Positions 1 through 11,680 of a stretch of DNA of 64,000 nt are shown in pieces (positions within the stretch are counted from its first letter, which is position 1; each line of letters starts with the position of its first letter). Source of the stretch: Chroicocephalus ridibundus. Its lineage: Eukaryota > Chordata > Aves > Charadriiformes > Laridae. Under the pieces are notes generated by a model. It had not been told where the DNA came from and did not search any database. It saw nothing but the letters and a program-made list of their open reading frames with translations. A program made the translations under genes and the position numbers. The stretch covers positions 1,860,001 through 1,924,000 of the forward strand of contig NW_026961422.1 in the NCBI RefSeq assembly GCF_963924245.1. Direction: 5' to 3'.

Positions 1-120
1 TCTCCAGACATATGGCCATTTTTGGGCCTGGCGCGGCGCCAAGTGGGAAAGGGTTCTTCTGAGGCTGAAAGCGCGAGAAAAGCCTGCAGCCCCCAGTTTG
101 TGTGGGGCTACGCAAGCGGT

Positions 121-300
121 TCCCAAAGAGCTTTAGAACAAGGCATAGTTTTCCCTGCTGGCTCTTTGGGCGTGGGACCAGTCTCCAGCCATATGGCCAT
201 TTTTGGGCCTGGCGCGGCGCCAAGTGGGAAAGGGTGCTTTTGAGGCTGAAGCGAGCAGGAAAGCCTGCAGCCCCCAGGTGTGTGGGGCTACGCAAGCGGT
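121..300 (+). repeat. Representative 180-bp S1 monomer
   Basis: One canonical monomer, taken from TCCCAAAG to the base before the next copy. In order it holds an A/G-rich stretch, the pyrimidine tract TTTTCCCTGCTGG at about 148, TTTGGGCGTGGGAC, the CATATG palindrome at about 190, the GC palindrome near 211-221, a variable segment near 230-260 that separates monomer subfamilies, then CCTGCAGCCCCCAG and GGGGCTACGCAAGCGG. Three subfamilies can be read from linked variants: GGTGCTTTTGAG with GAAGAGAGCAGG, GGTGGTTTTGAG with GAAGGCAGCAGG, and GGTTCTTCTGAG with GAAAGCGCGAG. Mixed monomers exist, for example near 595-620, where TTCTTCTGAG is followed by GAAGAGAGCAGG. This suggests exchange between subfamilies. 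Confidence 0.93.
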
Positions 301-3300
301 TCCCAAAGAGCTTTACAACAAGGCATAGTTTTCCCTGCTGGCTCTTTGGGCGTGGAACCAATCTCCAGACATATGTCCAGTTTTGTGCCTGGCGCGGCGC
401 CAAGTCGGGAAGCGTGCTTTTGAGGCTGAAGAGAGCAGGAAAGCCTGCAGCCCCCAGGTGTGTGGGGCTACGCAAGCGGTTCCCAAAGAGCTTTAGAACA
501 AGGCATAGTTTTCCCTGCTGGCTCTTTGGGCGTGGAACAAATCTCCAGACATATGGCCATTTTTGGGCCTGGCGCGGCGCCAAGTGCGAAAGGGTTCTTC
601 TGAGGCTGAAGAGAGCAGGAAAGCCTGCAGCCCCCAGGTGTGTGGGGCTACGCAAGCCGTTCCCAAAGAGCTTTAGAAGAAGGCATAGTTTTCCCTGCTG
701 GCTCTTTGGGCGTGGAACAAATCTCCAGACATATGGCCATTTTTGGGCCTGGCGCGGCGCCAAGTGCGAAAGGGTTCTTCTGAGGCTGAAGAGAGCAGGA
801 AAGCCTGCAGCCCCCAGGTGTGTGGGGCTACGCAAGCGGTTCCCAAAGAGCTTTAGAACAAGGCATAGTTTTCCCTGCTGGCTCTTTGGGCGTGGGACCA
901 ATCTCCAGACATATGGCCATTTTTGGGGCTGGCGTGATGCCATGTGGGAAAGGGTGGTTTTGAGGCTGAAGGCAGCAGGAAAGCCTGCAGCCCCAGGTGT
1001 GTGGGGCTACGCAAGCGGTTCCCAAAGAGCTTTAGAACAAGGCATAGTTTTCCCTGCTGGCTCTTTGGGCGTGGGACCAGTCTCCAGCCATATGGCCATT
1101 TTTGGGCCTGGCGCGGCGCCAAGTGGGAAAGCGTGCTTTTGAGGCTGAAGAGAGCAGGAAAGCCTGCAGCCCCCAGGTGTGTGGGGCTACGCAAGCGGTT
1201 CCCAAAGAGCTTTAGAACAAGGCATAGTTTTCCCTGCTGGCTCTTTGGGCGTGGGACCAGTCTCCAGACATATGGCCATTTTTGGGCCTGGCGCGGCGCC
1301 AAGTGAGAAAGGGTTCTTCTGAGGCTGAAAGCGCGAGAAAAGCCTGCAGCCCCCAGTTTGTGTGGGGCTACGCAAGCGGTTCCCAAAGAGCTTTAGAACA
1401 AGGCATAGTTTTCCCTGCTGGCTCTTTGGGCGTGGGACCAGTCTCCAGCCATATGGCCATTTTTGTGCCTGGCGCGGCGCCAAGTGCGAAAGGGTTCTTC
1501 TGAGGCTGAAAGCGCGAGAAAAGCCTGCAGCCCCCAGTTTGTGTGGGGCTACGCAAGCGGTTCCCCAAGAGCTTTAGAACAAGGCATAGTTTTCCCTGCT
1601 GGCTCTTTGGGCGTGGGACCAGTCTCCAGCCATATGGACATTTTTGGGCCTGGCGCGGCACCAAGTGTGAAAGGGTGGTTTTGAGGCTGAAGGCAGCAGG
1701 AAAGCCTGCAGCCCCCAGGTGTGTGGGGCTACGCAAGCGGTTCCCAAAGAGCTTTAGAACAAGGCATAGTTTTCCCTGCTGGCTCTTTGGGCGTGGGACC
1801 AATCTCCAGCCATATGGCCATTTTTGGGCCTGGCGCGGCGCCAAGTGGGAAAGCGTGCTTTTGAGGCTGAAGAGAGCAGGAAAGCCTGCAGCCCCCAGGT
1901 CTGTGGGGCTATGCAAGCGGTTCCCAAAGAGCTTTAGAACAAGGCATAGTTTTCCCTGCTGGCTCTTTGGGCGTGGGACCAGCCTCCAGACATATGGCCA
2001 TTTTTGTGCCTGGCGTGACGCCATGTGCGAAAGGGTTCTTCTGAGGCTGAAAGCGCGAGAAAAGCCTGCAGCCCCCAGTTTGTGTGGGGCTACGCAAGCG
2101 GTTCCCAAAGAGCTTTAGAACAAGGCATAGTTTTCCCTGCTGGCTCTTTGGGCGTGGGACCAGTCTCCAGACATATGGCCATTTTTGGGCCTGGAGCGGC
2201 GCCAAGTGGGAAAGGGTGCTTTTGAGGCTGAAGAGAGCAGGAAAGCCTGCAGCCCCCAGGTGTGTGGGGCTACGCAAGCGGTTCCCAAAGAGCTTTAGAA
2301 CAAGGCATAGTTTTCCCTGCTGGCTCTTTGGGCGTGGAACAAATCTCCAGACATATGGCCATTTTTGGGCCTGGCGCGGCGCCAAGTGGGAAAGGGTTCT
2401 TCTGAGGCTGAAAGCGCGAGAAAAGCCTGCAGCCCCCAGTTTTTGTGGGGCTACGCAAGCGGTTCCCAAAGAGCTTTAGAACAAGGCATAGTTTTCCCTG
2501 CTGGCTCTTTGGGCGTGGGACCAGTCTCCAGCCATATGGCCATTTTTGGGCCTGGCGCGGCGCCAAGTGGGAAAGGGTGGCTTTGATGCTGAAGGCAGCA
2601 GGAAAGCCTGCAGCCCCCAGGTGTGTGGGGCTACGCAAGCGGTTCCCAAAGAGCTTTAGAACAAGGCATAGTTTTCCCTGCTGGCTCTTTGGGCGTGGGA
2701 CCAGTCTCCAGACATATGGCCATTTTAGGGCCTGGTGCGGCGCCAAGTGCGAAAGGGTTCTTCTGAGGCTGAAAGCGCGAGAAAAGCCTGCAGCCCGCAG
2801 GTGTGTGGGGCTACGCAAGCGGTTCCCCAAGAGCTTTAGAACAAGGCATAGTTTTCCCTGCTGGCTCTTTGGGCGTGGGACCAGTCTCCAGACATATGGC
2901 CATTTTTGGGCCTGGCGCGGCGCCAAGTGGGAAAGGGTGGTTTTGAGGCTGAAGGCAGCAGGAAAGCCTGCAGCCCCCAGGTGTGTGGGGCTACGCAAGC
3001 GGTTCCCAAAGAGCTTTAGAACAAGGCATAGTTTTCCCTGCTGGCTCTTTGGGCGTGGGACCAATCTCCAGACATATGGCCATTTTTGTGCCTGGCGCGG
3101 CGCCAAGTGGGAAAGGGTGCTTTTGAGGCTGAAGAGAGCAGGAAAGCCTGCAGCCCCCAGGTGTGTGGGGCTACGCAAGCGGTTCCCAAAGAGCTTTAGA
3201 ACAAGGCATATTTTTCCCTGCTGGCTCTTTGGGAAAGGGACCAGTCTCCAGACATATGGCCATTTTTGTGCCTGGCGTGACGCCATGTGGGAAAGGGTGG

Positions 3301-4740
3301 TTTTGAGGCTGAAGGCAGCAGGAAAGCCTGCAGCCCCCAGGTCTGTAGGGCTACGCAAGCGGTTCCCAAAGAGCTTTAGAACAAGGCATAGTTTTCCCTG
3401 CTGGCTCTTTGGGCGTGGAACCAATCTCCAGACATATGGCCATTTTTGGGCCTGGCGCGGCGCCAAGTGCGAAAGGGTTCTTCTGAGGCTGAAAGCGCGA
3501 GAAAAGCCTGCAGCCCCCAGGTGTGTGGGGCTAAGCAAGTGGTTCCCAAAGAGCTTTAGAACAAGGCATAGTTTTCCCTGCTGGCTCTTTGGGCGTGGGA
3601 CCAATCTCCAGACATATGGCCATTTTTGTGCCTGGTGCGGCGCCAAGTGGGAAAGGGTGGTTTTGAGGATGAAGGCAGCAGGAAAGCCTGCAGCCCCCAG
3701 GTCTGTGGGGCTACGCAAGCGGTTCCCAAAGAGCTTTACAACAAGGCATAGTTTTCCCTGCTGGCTCTTTGGGCGTGGGACCAGTCTCCAGACATATGGC
3801 CATTTTTGTGACTGGCGTGACGCCAAGTGGGAAAGGGTGGTTTTGGGGCTGAAGGCAGCAGGAAAGCCTGCAGCCCCCAGGTGTGTGGGGCTACGCAAGC
3901 GGTTCCCAAAGAGCTTTAGAACAAGGCATAGTTTTCCCTGCTGGCTCTTTGGGCGTGGGACCAGTCTCCAGACATATGGCCATTTTTGTGCCTGGCGCGG
4001 CGCCAAGTGGGAAAGCGTGCTTTTGAGGCTGAAGAGAGCAGGAAAGCCTGCAGCCCCCAGGTGTGTGGGGCTACGCAAGCGGTTCCCAAAGAGCTTTAGA
4101 ACAAGGCATAGTTTTCCCTGCTGGCTCTTTGGGCGTGGGACCAGTCTCCAGACATATGGCCATTTTTGGGCCTGGCGCGGCGCCAAGTGAGAAAGGGTTC
4201 TTCTGAGGCTGAAAGCGCGAGAAAAGCCTGCAGCCCCCAGGTGTGTGGGGCTACGCAAGCGGTTCCCAAAGAGCTTTAGAACAAGGCATAGTTTTCCCTG
4301 CTGGCTCTTTGGGCGTGGGACCAGTCTCCCGCCATATGGCCATTTTTGTGCCTGGCGCGGCGCCAAGTGGGAAAGGGTGGTTTTGAGGCTGAAGGCAGCA
4401 GGAAAGCCTGCAGCCCCCAGGTGTGTGGGGCTACGCAAGCGGTTCCCAAAGAGCTTTAGAACAAGGCATAGTTTTCCCTGCTGGCTCTTTGGGCGTGGGA
4501 CCAACCTCCAGACATATGGCCATTTTTGGGCCTGGCGCGGCGCCAATTGCGAAAGGGTTCTTCTGAGGCTGAAAGCGCGAGAAAAGCCTGCAGCCCCCAG
4601 TTTGTGTGGGGCTACGCAAGCGGTTCCCCAAGAGCTTTAGAACAAGGCATAGTTTTCCCTGCTGGCTCTTTGGGCGTGGGACCAATCTCCAGCCATATGG
4701 CCATTTTTGGGCCTGGCGCGGCGCCAAGTGGGAAAGCGTG

Positions 4741-7264
4741 CTTTTGAGGCTGAAGGCAGCAGGAAAGCCTGCAGCCCCCAGGTGTGTGGGGCTACGCAAG
4801 CGGTTCCCAAAGAGCTTTAGAACAAGGCATAGTTTTCCCTGCTGGCTCTTTGGGCGTGGGACCAATCTCCAGACATATGGCCATTTTTGTGCCTGGCGCG
4901 GCGCCAAGTTGGAAAGCGTGCTTTTGAGGCTGAAGAGAGCAGGAAAGCCTGCAGCCCCCAGGTGTGTGGGGCTACGCAAGCCGTTCCCAAAGAGCTTTAG
5001 AACAAGGCATAGTTTTCCCTGCTGGCTCTTTGGGCGTGGAACAAATCTCCAGACATATGGCCATTTTTGTGCCTGGCGTGACGCCAAGTGGGAAAGGGTG
5101 GTTTTGAGGCTGAAGGCAGCAGGAAAGCCTGCAGCCCCCAGGTGTGTGGGGCTACGCAAGCGGTTCCCAAAGAGCTTTAGAACAAGGCATAGTTTTCCCT
5201 GCTGGCTCTTTGGGCGTGGGACCAGTCTCCAGACATATGGCCATTTTTGGGCCTGGCGCGGCGCCAAGTGGGAAAGCGTGCTTTTGAGGCTGAAGGCAGC
5301 AGGAAAGCCTGCAGCCCCCAGGTGTGTGGGGCTACGCAAGCGGTTCCCAAAGAGCTTTAGAACAAGGCATAGTTTTCCCTGCTAGCTCTTTGGGCGTGGG
5401 ACCAGTCTCCAGACATATGGCCATTTTTGGGCCTGGCGCGGCGCCAAGTGAGAAAGGGTTCTTCTGAGGCTGAAAGCGCGAGAAAAGCCTGCAGCCCCCA
5501 GTTTGTGTGGGGCTACGCAAGCGGTTCCCAAAGAGCTTTAGAACAAGGCATAGTTTTCCCTGCTGGCTCTTTGGGCGTGGGACCAGTCTCCAGCCATATG
5601 GCCATTTTTGTGCCTGGCGCGGCGCCAAGTGTGAAAGGGTGGTTTTGAGGCTGAAGGCAGCAGGAAAGCCTGCAGCCCCCAGGTGTGTGGGGCTACGCAA
5701 GCGGTTCCCAAAGAGCTTTAGAACAAGGCATAGTTTTCCCTGCTGGCTCCTTGGGCGTGGGACCAACCTCCAGACATATGGCCATTTTTGGGCCTGGCGC
5801 GGCGCCAATTGCGAAAGGGTTCTTCTGAGGCTGAAAGCGCGAGAAAAGCCTGCAGCCCCCAGTTTGTGTGGGGCTACGCAAGCGGTTCCCAAAGAGCTTT
5901 AGAACAAGGCATAGTTTTCCCTGCTGGCTCTTTGGGCGTGGGACCAGTCTCCAGACATATGGCCATTTTTGTGCCTGGCGCGGCGCCAAGTGGGAAAGCG
6001 TGCTTTTGAGGCTGAAGGCAGCAGGAAAGCCTGCAGCCCCCAGGTGTGTGGGGCTACGCAAGCGGTTCCCAAAGAGCTTTAGAACAAGGCATAGTTTTCC
6101 CTGCTGGCTCTTTGGGCGTGGGACCAATCTCCAGACATATGGCCATTTTTGTGCCTGGCGCGGCGCCAAGTTGGAAAGCGTGCTTTTGAGGCTGAAGAGA
6201 GCAGGAAAGCCTGCAGCCCCCAGGTGTGTGGGGCTACGCAAGCCGTTCCCAAAGAGCTTTAGAACAAGGCATAGTTTTCCCTGCTGGCTCTTTGGGCGTG
6301 GAACAAATCTCCAGACATATGGCCATTTTTGTGCCTGGCGTGACGCCAAGTGGGAAAGGGTGGTTTTGAGGCTGAAGGCAGCAGGAAAGCCTGCAGCCCC
6401 CAGGTGTGTGGGGCTACGCAAGCGGTTCCCAAAGAGCTTTAGAACAAGGCATAGTTTTCCCTGCTGGCTCTTTGGGCGTGGGACCAGTCTCCAGACATAT
6501 GGCCATTTTTGGGCCTGGCGCGGCGCCAAGTGGGAAAGCGTGCTTTTGAGGCTGAAGGCAGCAGGAAAGCCTGCAGCCCCCAGGTGTGTGGGGCTACGCA
6601 AGCGGTTCCCAAAGAGCTTTAGAACAAGGCATAGTTTTCCCTTCTAGCTCTTTGGGCGTGGGACCAGTCTCCAGACATATGGCCATTTTTGGGCCTGGCG
6701 CGGCGCCAAGTGAGAAAGGGTTCTTCTGAGGCTGAAAGCGCGAGAAAAGCCTGCAGCCCCCAGTTTGTGTGGGGCTACGCAAGCGGTTCCCAAAGAGCTT
6801 TAGAACAAGGCATAGTTTTCCCTGCTGGCTCTTTGGGCGTGGGACCAGTCTCCAGCCATATGGCCATTTTTGTGCCTGGCGCGGCGCCAAGTGTGAAAGG
6901 GTGGTTTTGAGGCTGAAGGCAGCAGGAAAGCCTGCAGCCCCCAGGTGTGTGGGGCTACGCAAGCGGTTCCCAAAGAGCTTTAGAACAAGGCATAGTTTTC
7001 CCTGCTGGCTCCTTGGGCGTGGGACCAACCTCCAGACATATGGCCATTTTTGGGCCTGGCGCGGCGCCAATTGCGAAAGGGTTCTTCTGAGGCTGAAAGC
7101 GCGAGAAAAGCCTGCAGCCCCCAGTTTGTGTGGGGCTACGCAAGCGGTTCCCAAAGAGCTTTAGAACAAGGCATAGTTTTCCCTGCTGGCTCTTTGGGCG
7201 TGGGACCAGTCTCCAGACATATGGCCATTTTTGTGCCTGGCGCGGCGCCAAGTGGGAAAGCGTG
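4741..7264 (+). repeat. S1 higher-order repeat, two 1,262-bp copies (7 monomers)
   Basis: Rare monomer variants recur with an offset of 1,262 bp (seven monomers). Examples are the GTTGGAAAG variant at about 4908 and 6170, the CTAGCTC variant at about 5382 and 6644, the CTCCTTGG variant at about 5747 and 7009, and CCAATTGCG at about 5807 and 7069. The second copy has picked up at least one extra substitution next to CTAGCTC (CTTCTAG instead of CTGCTAG). Similarity at this offset runs on to about 7380 and then stops, where the copies take different monomer types. The two copies are nearly identical, so the duplication is recent compared with divergence between neighbouring monomers. Confidence 0.85.
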
Positions 7265-10084
7265 CTTTTGAGGCTGAAGGCAGCAGGAAAGCCTGCAGCC
7301 CCCAGGTGTGTGGGGCTACGCAAGCGGTTCCCAAAGAGCTTTAGAACAAGGCATAGTTTTCCCTGCTGGCTCTTTGGGCGTGGAACAAATCTCCAGACAT
7401 ATGGCCATTTTTGTGCCTGGCGTGGCGCCAAGTGCGAAAGGGTTCTTCTGAGGCTGAAGAGAGCAGGAAAGCCTGCAGCCCCCAGGTGTGTGGGGCTACG
7501 CAAGTGGTTCCCAAAGAGCTTTAGAACAAGGCATAGTTTTCCCTGCTGGCTCTTTGGGCGTGGGACCAGTCTCCAGACATATGGCCATTTTTGTGACTGG
7601 CGTGACGCCAAGTGGGAAAGCGTGCTTTTGAGGCTGAAGAGAGCAGGAAAGCCTGCAGCCCCCAGGTGTGTGGGGCTACGCAAGCGGTTCCCAAAGAGCT
7701 TTAGAACAAGGCATAGTTTTCCCTGCTGGCTCTTTGGGCGTGGGACCAGTCTCCAGCCATATGGCCATTTTTGTGCCTGGCGCGGCGCCAAGTGGGAAAG
7801 GGTGGTTTTGAGGCTGAAGGCAGCAGGAAAGCCTGCAGCCCCCAGGTGTGTGGGGCTACGCAAGCGGTTCCCAAAGAGCTTTAGAACAAGGCATAGTTTT
7901 CCCTGCTGGCTCTTTGGGCGTGGGACCAACCTCCAGACATATGGCCATTTTTGGGCCTGGCGCAGCGCCAATTGCGAAAGGGTTCTTCTGAGGCTGAAAG
8001 CGCGAGAAAAGCCTGCAGCCCCCAGTTTGTGTGGGGCTACGCAAGCGGTTCCCCAAGAGCTTTAGAACAAGGCATAGTTTTCCCTACTGGCTCTTTGGGC
8101 GTGGGACCAATCTCCAGACATATGGCCATTTTTGGGCCTGGCGCGGCGCCAAGTGGGAAAGCGTGCTTTTGAGGCTGAAGGCAGCAGGAAAGCCTGCAGC
8201 CCCCAGGTGTGTGGGGCTACGCAAGCGGTTCCCAAAGAGCTTTAGAACAAGGCATAGTTTTCCCTGCTGGCTCTTTGGGCGTGGGACCAGTCTCCAGCCA
8301 TATGGCCATTTTTGGGCCTGGCGCGGCGCCAAGTGGGAAAGGGTGCTTTTGAGGCTGAAGAGAGCAGGAAAGCCTGCAGCCCCCAGGTGTGTGGGGCTAC
8401 GCAAGCCGTTCCCAAAGAGCTTTAGAACAAGGCATAGTTTTCCCTGCTGGCTCTTTGGGCGTGGGACCAGTCTCCAGCCATATGGCCATTTTTGTGCCTG
8501 GCGCGGCGCCAAGTGTGAAAGGGTGGTTTTGAGGCTGAAGGCAGCAGGAAAGCCTGCAGCCCCCAGGTGTGTGGGGCTACGCAAGCGGTTCCCAAAGAGC
8601 TTTAGAACAAGGCATAGTTTTCCCTGCTGGCTCCTTGGGCGTGGGACCAACCTCCAGACATATGGCCATTTTTGGGCCTGGCGCGGCGCCAATTGCGAAA
8701 GGGTTCTTCTGAGGCTGAAAGCGCGAGAAAAGCCTGCAGCCCCCAGTTTGTGTGGGGCTACGCAAGCGGTTCCCAAAGAGCTTTAGAACAAGGCATAGTT
8801 TTCCCTGCTGGCTCTTTGGGCGTGGGACCAGTCTCCAGACATATGGCCATTTTTGTGCCTGGCGCGGCGCCAAGTGGGAAAGCGTGCTTTTGAGGCTGAA
8901 GGCAGCAGGAAAGCCTGCAGCCCCCAGGTGTGTGGGGCTACGCAAGCGGTTCCCAAAGAGCTTTAGAACAAGGCATAGTTTTCCCTGCTGGCTCTTTGGG
9001 CGTGGAACAAATCTCCAGACATATGGCCATTTTTGTGCCTGGCGTGGCGCCAAGTGCGAAAGGGTTCTTCTGAGGCTGAAGAGAGCAGGAAAGCCTGCAG
9101 CCCCCAGGTGTGTGGGGCTACGCAAGTGGTTCCCAAAGAGCTTTAGAACAAGGCATAGTTTTCCCTGCTGGCTCTTTGGGCGTGGGACCAGTCTCCAGAC
9201 ATATGGCCATTTTTGTGACTGGCGTGACGCCAAGTGGGAAAGCGTGCTTTTGAGGCTGAAGAGAGCAGGAAAGCCTGCAGCCCCCAGGTGTGTGGGGCTA
9301 CGCAAGCGGTTCCCAAAGAGCTTTAGAACAAGGCATAGTTTTCCCTGCTGGCTCTTTGGGCGTGGGACCAGTCTCCAGCCATATGGCCATTTTTGTGCCT
9401 GGCGCGGCGCCAAGTGGGAAAGGGTGGTTTTGAGGCTGAAGGCAGCAGGAAAGCCTGCAGCCCCCAGGTGTGTGGGGCTACGCAAGCGGTTCCCAAAGAG
9501 CTTTAGAACAAGGCATAGTTTTCCCTGCTGGCTCTTTGGGCGTGGGACCAACCTCCAGACATATGGCCATTTTTGGGCCTGGCGCAGCGCCAATTGCGAA
9601 AGGGTTCTTCTGAGGCTGAAAGCGCGAGAAAAGCCTGCAGCCCCCAGTTTGTGTGGGGCTACGCAAGCGGTTCCCCAAGAGCTTTAGAACAAGGCATAGT
9701 TTTCCCTACTGGCTCTTTGGGCGTGGGACCAATCTCCAGACATATGGCCATTTTTGGGCCTGGCGCGGCGCCAAGTGGGAAAGCGTGCTTTTGAGGCTGA
9801 AGGCAGCAGGAAAGCCTGCAGCCCCCAGGTGTGTGGGGCTACGCAAGCGGTTCCCAAAGAGCTTTAGAACAAGGCATAGTTTTCCCTGCTGGCTCTTTGG
9901 GCGTGGGACCAGTCTCCAGCCATATGGCCATTTTTGGGCCTGGCGCGGCGCCAAGTGGGAAAGGGTGCTTTTGAGGCTGAAGAGAGCAGGAAAGCCTGCA
10001 GCCCCCAGGTGTGTGGGGCTACGCAAGCCGTTCCCAAAGAGCTTTAGAACAAGGCATAGTTTTCCCTGCTGGCTCTTTGGGCGT
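6841..10084 (+). repeat. S1 higher-order repeat, two 1,622-bp copies (9 monomers)
   Basis: The segment 6841-8462 is repeated at 8463-10084 with an offset of 1,622 bp, nine monomers including two of 181 bp. Shared rare variants include GGCGTGGCGCC at about 7419 and 9041, TGTGACTGGCGTGACG at about 7590 and 9212, GGCGCAGCGCC at about 7960 and 9582, the CCCTACTGG variant at about 8083 and 9705, and CAAGCCGTT at about 8403 and 10025. The match ends where 8463 (GTGTGAAAGGGTGG type) faces 10085 (GTGGGAAAGGGTGC type). The left end overlaps the right copy of the 1,262-bp repeat, so the two duplications are nested rather than independent. Confidence 0.85.
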
Positions 10085-10640
10085 GGGACCAGTCTCCAGC
10101 CATATGGCCATTTTTGGGCCTGGCGCGGCGCCAAGTGGGAAAGGGTGCTTTTGAGGCTGAAGAGAGCAGGAAAGCCTGCAGCCCCCAGGTGTGTGGGGCT
10201 ACGCAAGCCGTTCCCAAAGAGCTTTAGAACAAGGCATAGTTTTCCCTACTGGCTCTTTGGGCGTGGGACCAATCTCCAGACATATGGCCATTTTTGGGCC
10301 TGGCGCGGCGCCAAGTGGGAAAGCGTGCTTTTGAGGCTGAAGGCAGCAGGAAAGCCTGCAGCCCCCAGGTGTGTGGGGCTACGCAAGCGGTTCCCAAAGA
10401 GCTTTAGAACAAGGCATAGTTTTCCCTGCTGGCTCTTTGGGCGTGGGACCAGTCTCCAGCCATATGGCCATTTTTGGGCCTGGCGCGGCGCCAAGTGGGA
10501 AAGGGTGCTTTTGAGGCTGAAGAGAGCAGGAAAGCCTGCAGCCCCCAGGTGTGTGGGGCTACGCAAGCCGTTCCCAAAGAGCTTTAGAACAAGGCATAGT
10601 TTTCCCTGCTGGCTCTTTGGGCGTGGGACCAGTCTCCAGC
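9681..10640 (+). repeat. S1 540-bp (3-monomer) tandem duplication
   Basis: The monomers at 9721-10080 recur at 10261-10620, offset 540 bp, including the CCCTACTGG variant at about 9705 and 10245. Because of this insert, the pattern that lies 1,622 bp downstream at 8-9.7 kb reappears at 2,162 bp (1,622 plus 540) further right. For example, the CTCCTTGG variant at about 8631 appears again at about 10793. The 540-bp event therefore came after the 1,622-bp duplication. Unequal exchange or replication slippage is the inferred mechanism. Confidence 0.8.
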
Positions 10641-10980
10641 CATATGGCCATTTTTGTGCCTGGCGCGGCGCCAAGTGTGAAAGGGTGGTTTTGAGGCTGA
10701 AGGCAGCAGGAAAGCCTGCAGCCCCCAGGTGTGTGGGGCTACGCAAGCGGTTCCCAAAGAGCTTTAGAACAAGGCATAGTTTTCCCTGCTGGCTCCTTGG
10801 GCGTGGGACCAACCTCCAGACATATGGCCATTTTTGGGCCTGGCGCGGCGCCAATTGCGAAAGGGTTCTTCTGAGGCTGAAAGCGCGAGAAAAGCCTGCA
10901 GCCCCCAGTTTGTGTGGGGCTACGCAAGCGGTTCCCAAAGAGCTTTAGAACAAGGCATAGTTTTCCCTGCTGGCTCTTTG

Positions 10981-11660
10981 GGCGTGGGACCAGTCTCCAG
11001 CCATATGGCCATTTTTGGGCCTGGCGCGGCGCCAAGTGGGAAAGGGTGCTTTTGAGGCTGAAGAGAGCAGGAAAGCCTGCAGCCCCCAGGTGTGTGGGGC
11101 TACGCAAGCGGTTCCCAAAGAGCTTTAGAACAAGGCATAGTTTTCCCTGCTGGCTCTTTGGGCGTGGGACCAGTCTCCAGACATATGGCTATTTTTGTGA
11201 CTGGCGTGACGCCAAGTGGGAAAGGGTGGTTTTGAGGCTGAAGGCAGCAGGAAAGCCTGCAGCCCCCAGGTGTGTGGGGCTACGCAAGCGGTTCCCAAAG
11301 AGCTTTAGAACAAGGCATAGTTTTCCCTGCTGGCTCTTTGGGCGTGGGACCAGTCTCCAGCCATATGGCTATTTTTGGGCATGGCGCAGCGCGAAGTGGG
11401 AAATGGTGGTTTTGAGGCAGAAGGCAGCAGGAAAGCCTGCAGCCCCCAGGTCTGTGGGGCTACGCAAGCGGTTCCCAAAGAGCTTTAGAACAAGGCATAG
11501 TTTTCCCTGCTGGCTCTTTGGGCGTGGGACCAGTCTCCAGACATATGGCCATTTTTGGGCCTGGCGCGGCGCCAAGTGGGAAAGGGTGGTTTTGAGGCTG
11601 AAGGCAGCAGGAAAGCCTGCAGCCCCCAGGTGTGTGGGGCTACGCAAGCGGTTCCCAAAG
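10981..11660 (+). repeat. Border S1 monomers, more diverged
   Basis: The last monomers before the array edge carry substitutions I do not see elsewhere in the window. At 11361-11420 there are ATGGCTATTTTTGGGC, CATGGCGCAGCGCGAAG, GAAATGGTGG and GAGGCAGAAGG in a single monomer, so the GC palindrome is broken there. The monomer near 11190 has GGCTATTTTTGTGACTGG. The last monomer is cut after GGTTCCCAAAG at 11660. Higher divergence at an array edge is expected where homogenisation by unequal exchange is weakest. Confidence 0.75.
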
Positions 11661-11680
11661 GAACCGCCAAAAGAACAAAA
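11648..11680. other. S1/S2 junction with hairpin
   Basis: S1 stops at 11660 and recognisable S2 starts at 11681 (CTGCAGCTCTGAAGAG, inside subunit C). The 20 bp between them belong to neither consensus. GCGGTTCC (11648-11655) and GGAACCGC (11660-11667) form a perfect inverted repeat with the 4-base loop CAAA, so the junction bases partly copy the reverse complement of the end of S1. This would fit a fold-back template switch at the join. An alternative is that 11661-11680 is badly diverged satellite, because it contains AGAACAA, which also occurs at the matching place in S1. Confidence 0.8.

Larger units (their letters stand above)
1..11660 (+). repeat. Satellite 1 (S1) array, 180-bp monomer
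   Basis: Head-to-tail tandem array. Taking TCCCAAAG as anchor, it recurs from 121 to 11653, a distance of 11,532 bp. That equals 64 periods of 180 bp plus 12, and is fully explained by thirteen 181-bp monomers (an extra T where CCCAG is followed by TTTGTG instead of GTGTG) and one 179-bp monomer (a C lost near 992). All copies have the same orientation and nothing interrupts them. Each monomer carries CATATG, a GC-rich palindrome with core GGCGCGGCGCC, and CTGCAG. The array is visibly richer in G+C than satellite 2. Long open frames occur on both strands because 180 is a multiple of three; they are not evidence of coding. The array continues beyond the left window edge. I do not recognise the family by name. 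A centromeric or pericentromeric location is inference. Confidence 0.97.

Noticed and set aside
190..200. CCATATGG in S1 as a CArG box (serum response element)
   Set aside because: A CArG box needs six A/T bases between CC and GG. Only four are present, and many monomers have ACATATGG.
2270..4546. Minus-strand open frame of 758 codons in S1
   Set aside because: 180 is also a multiple of three, so several frames on both strands stay open at once through the same DNA. There is no sign of codon-level selection, and the substitutions are shared with the other frames.
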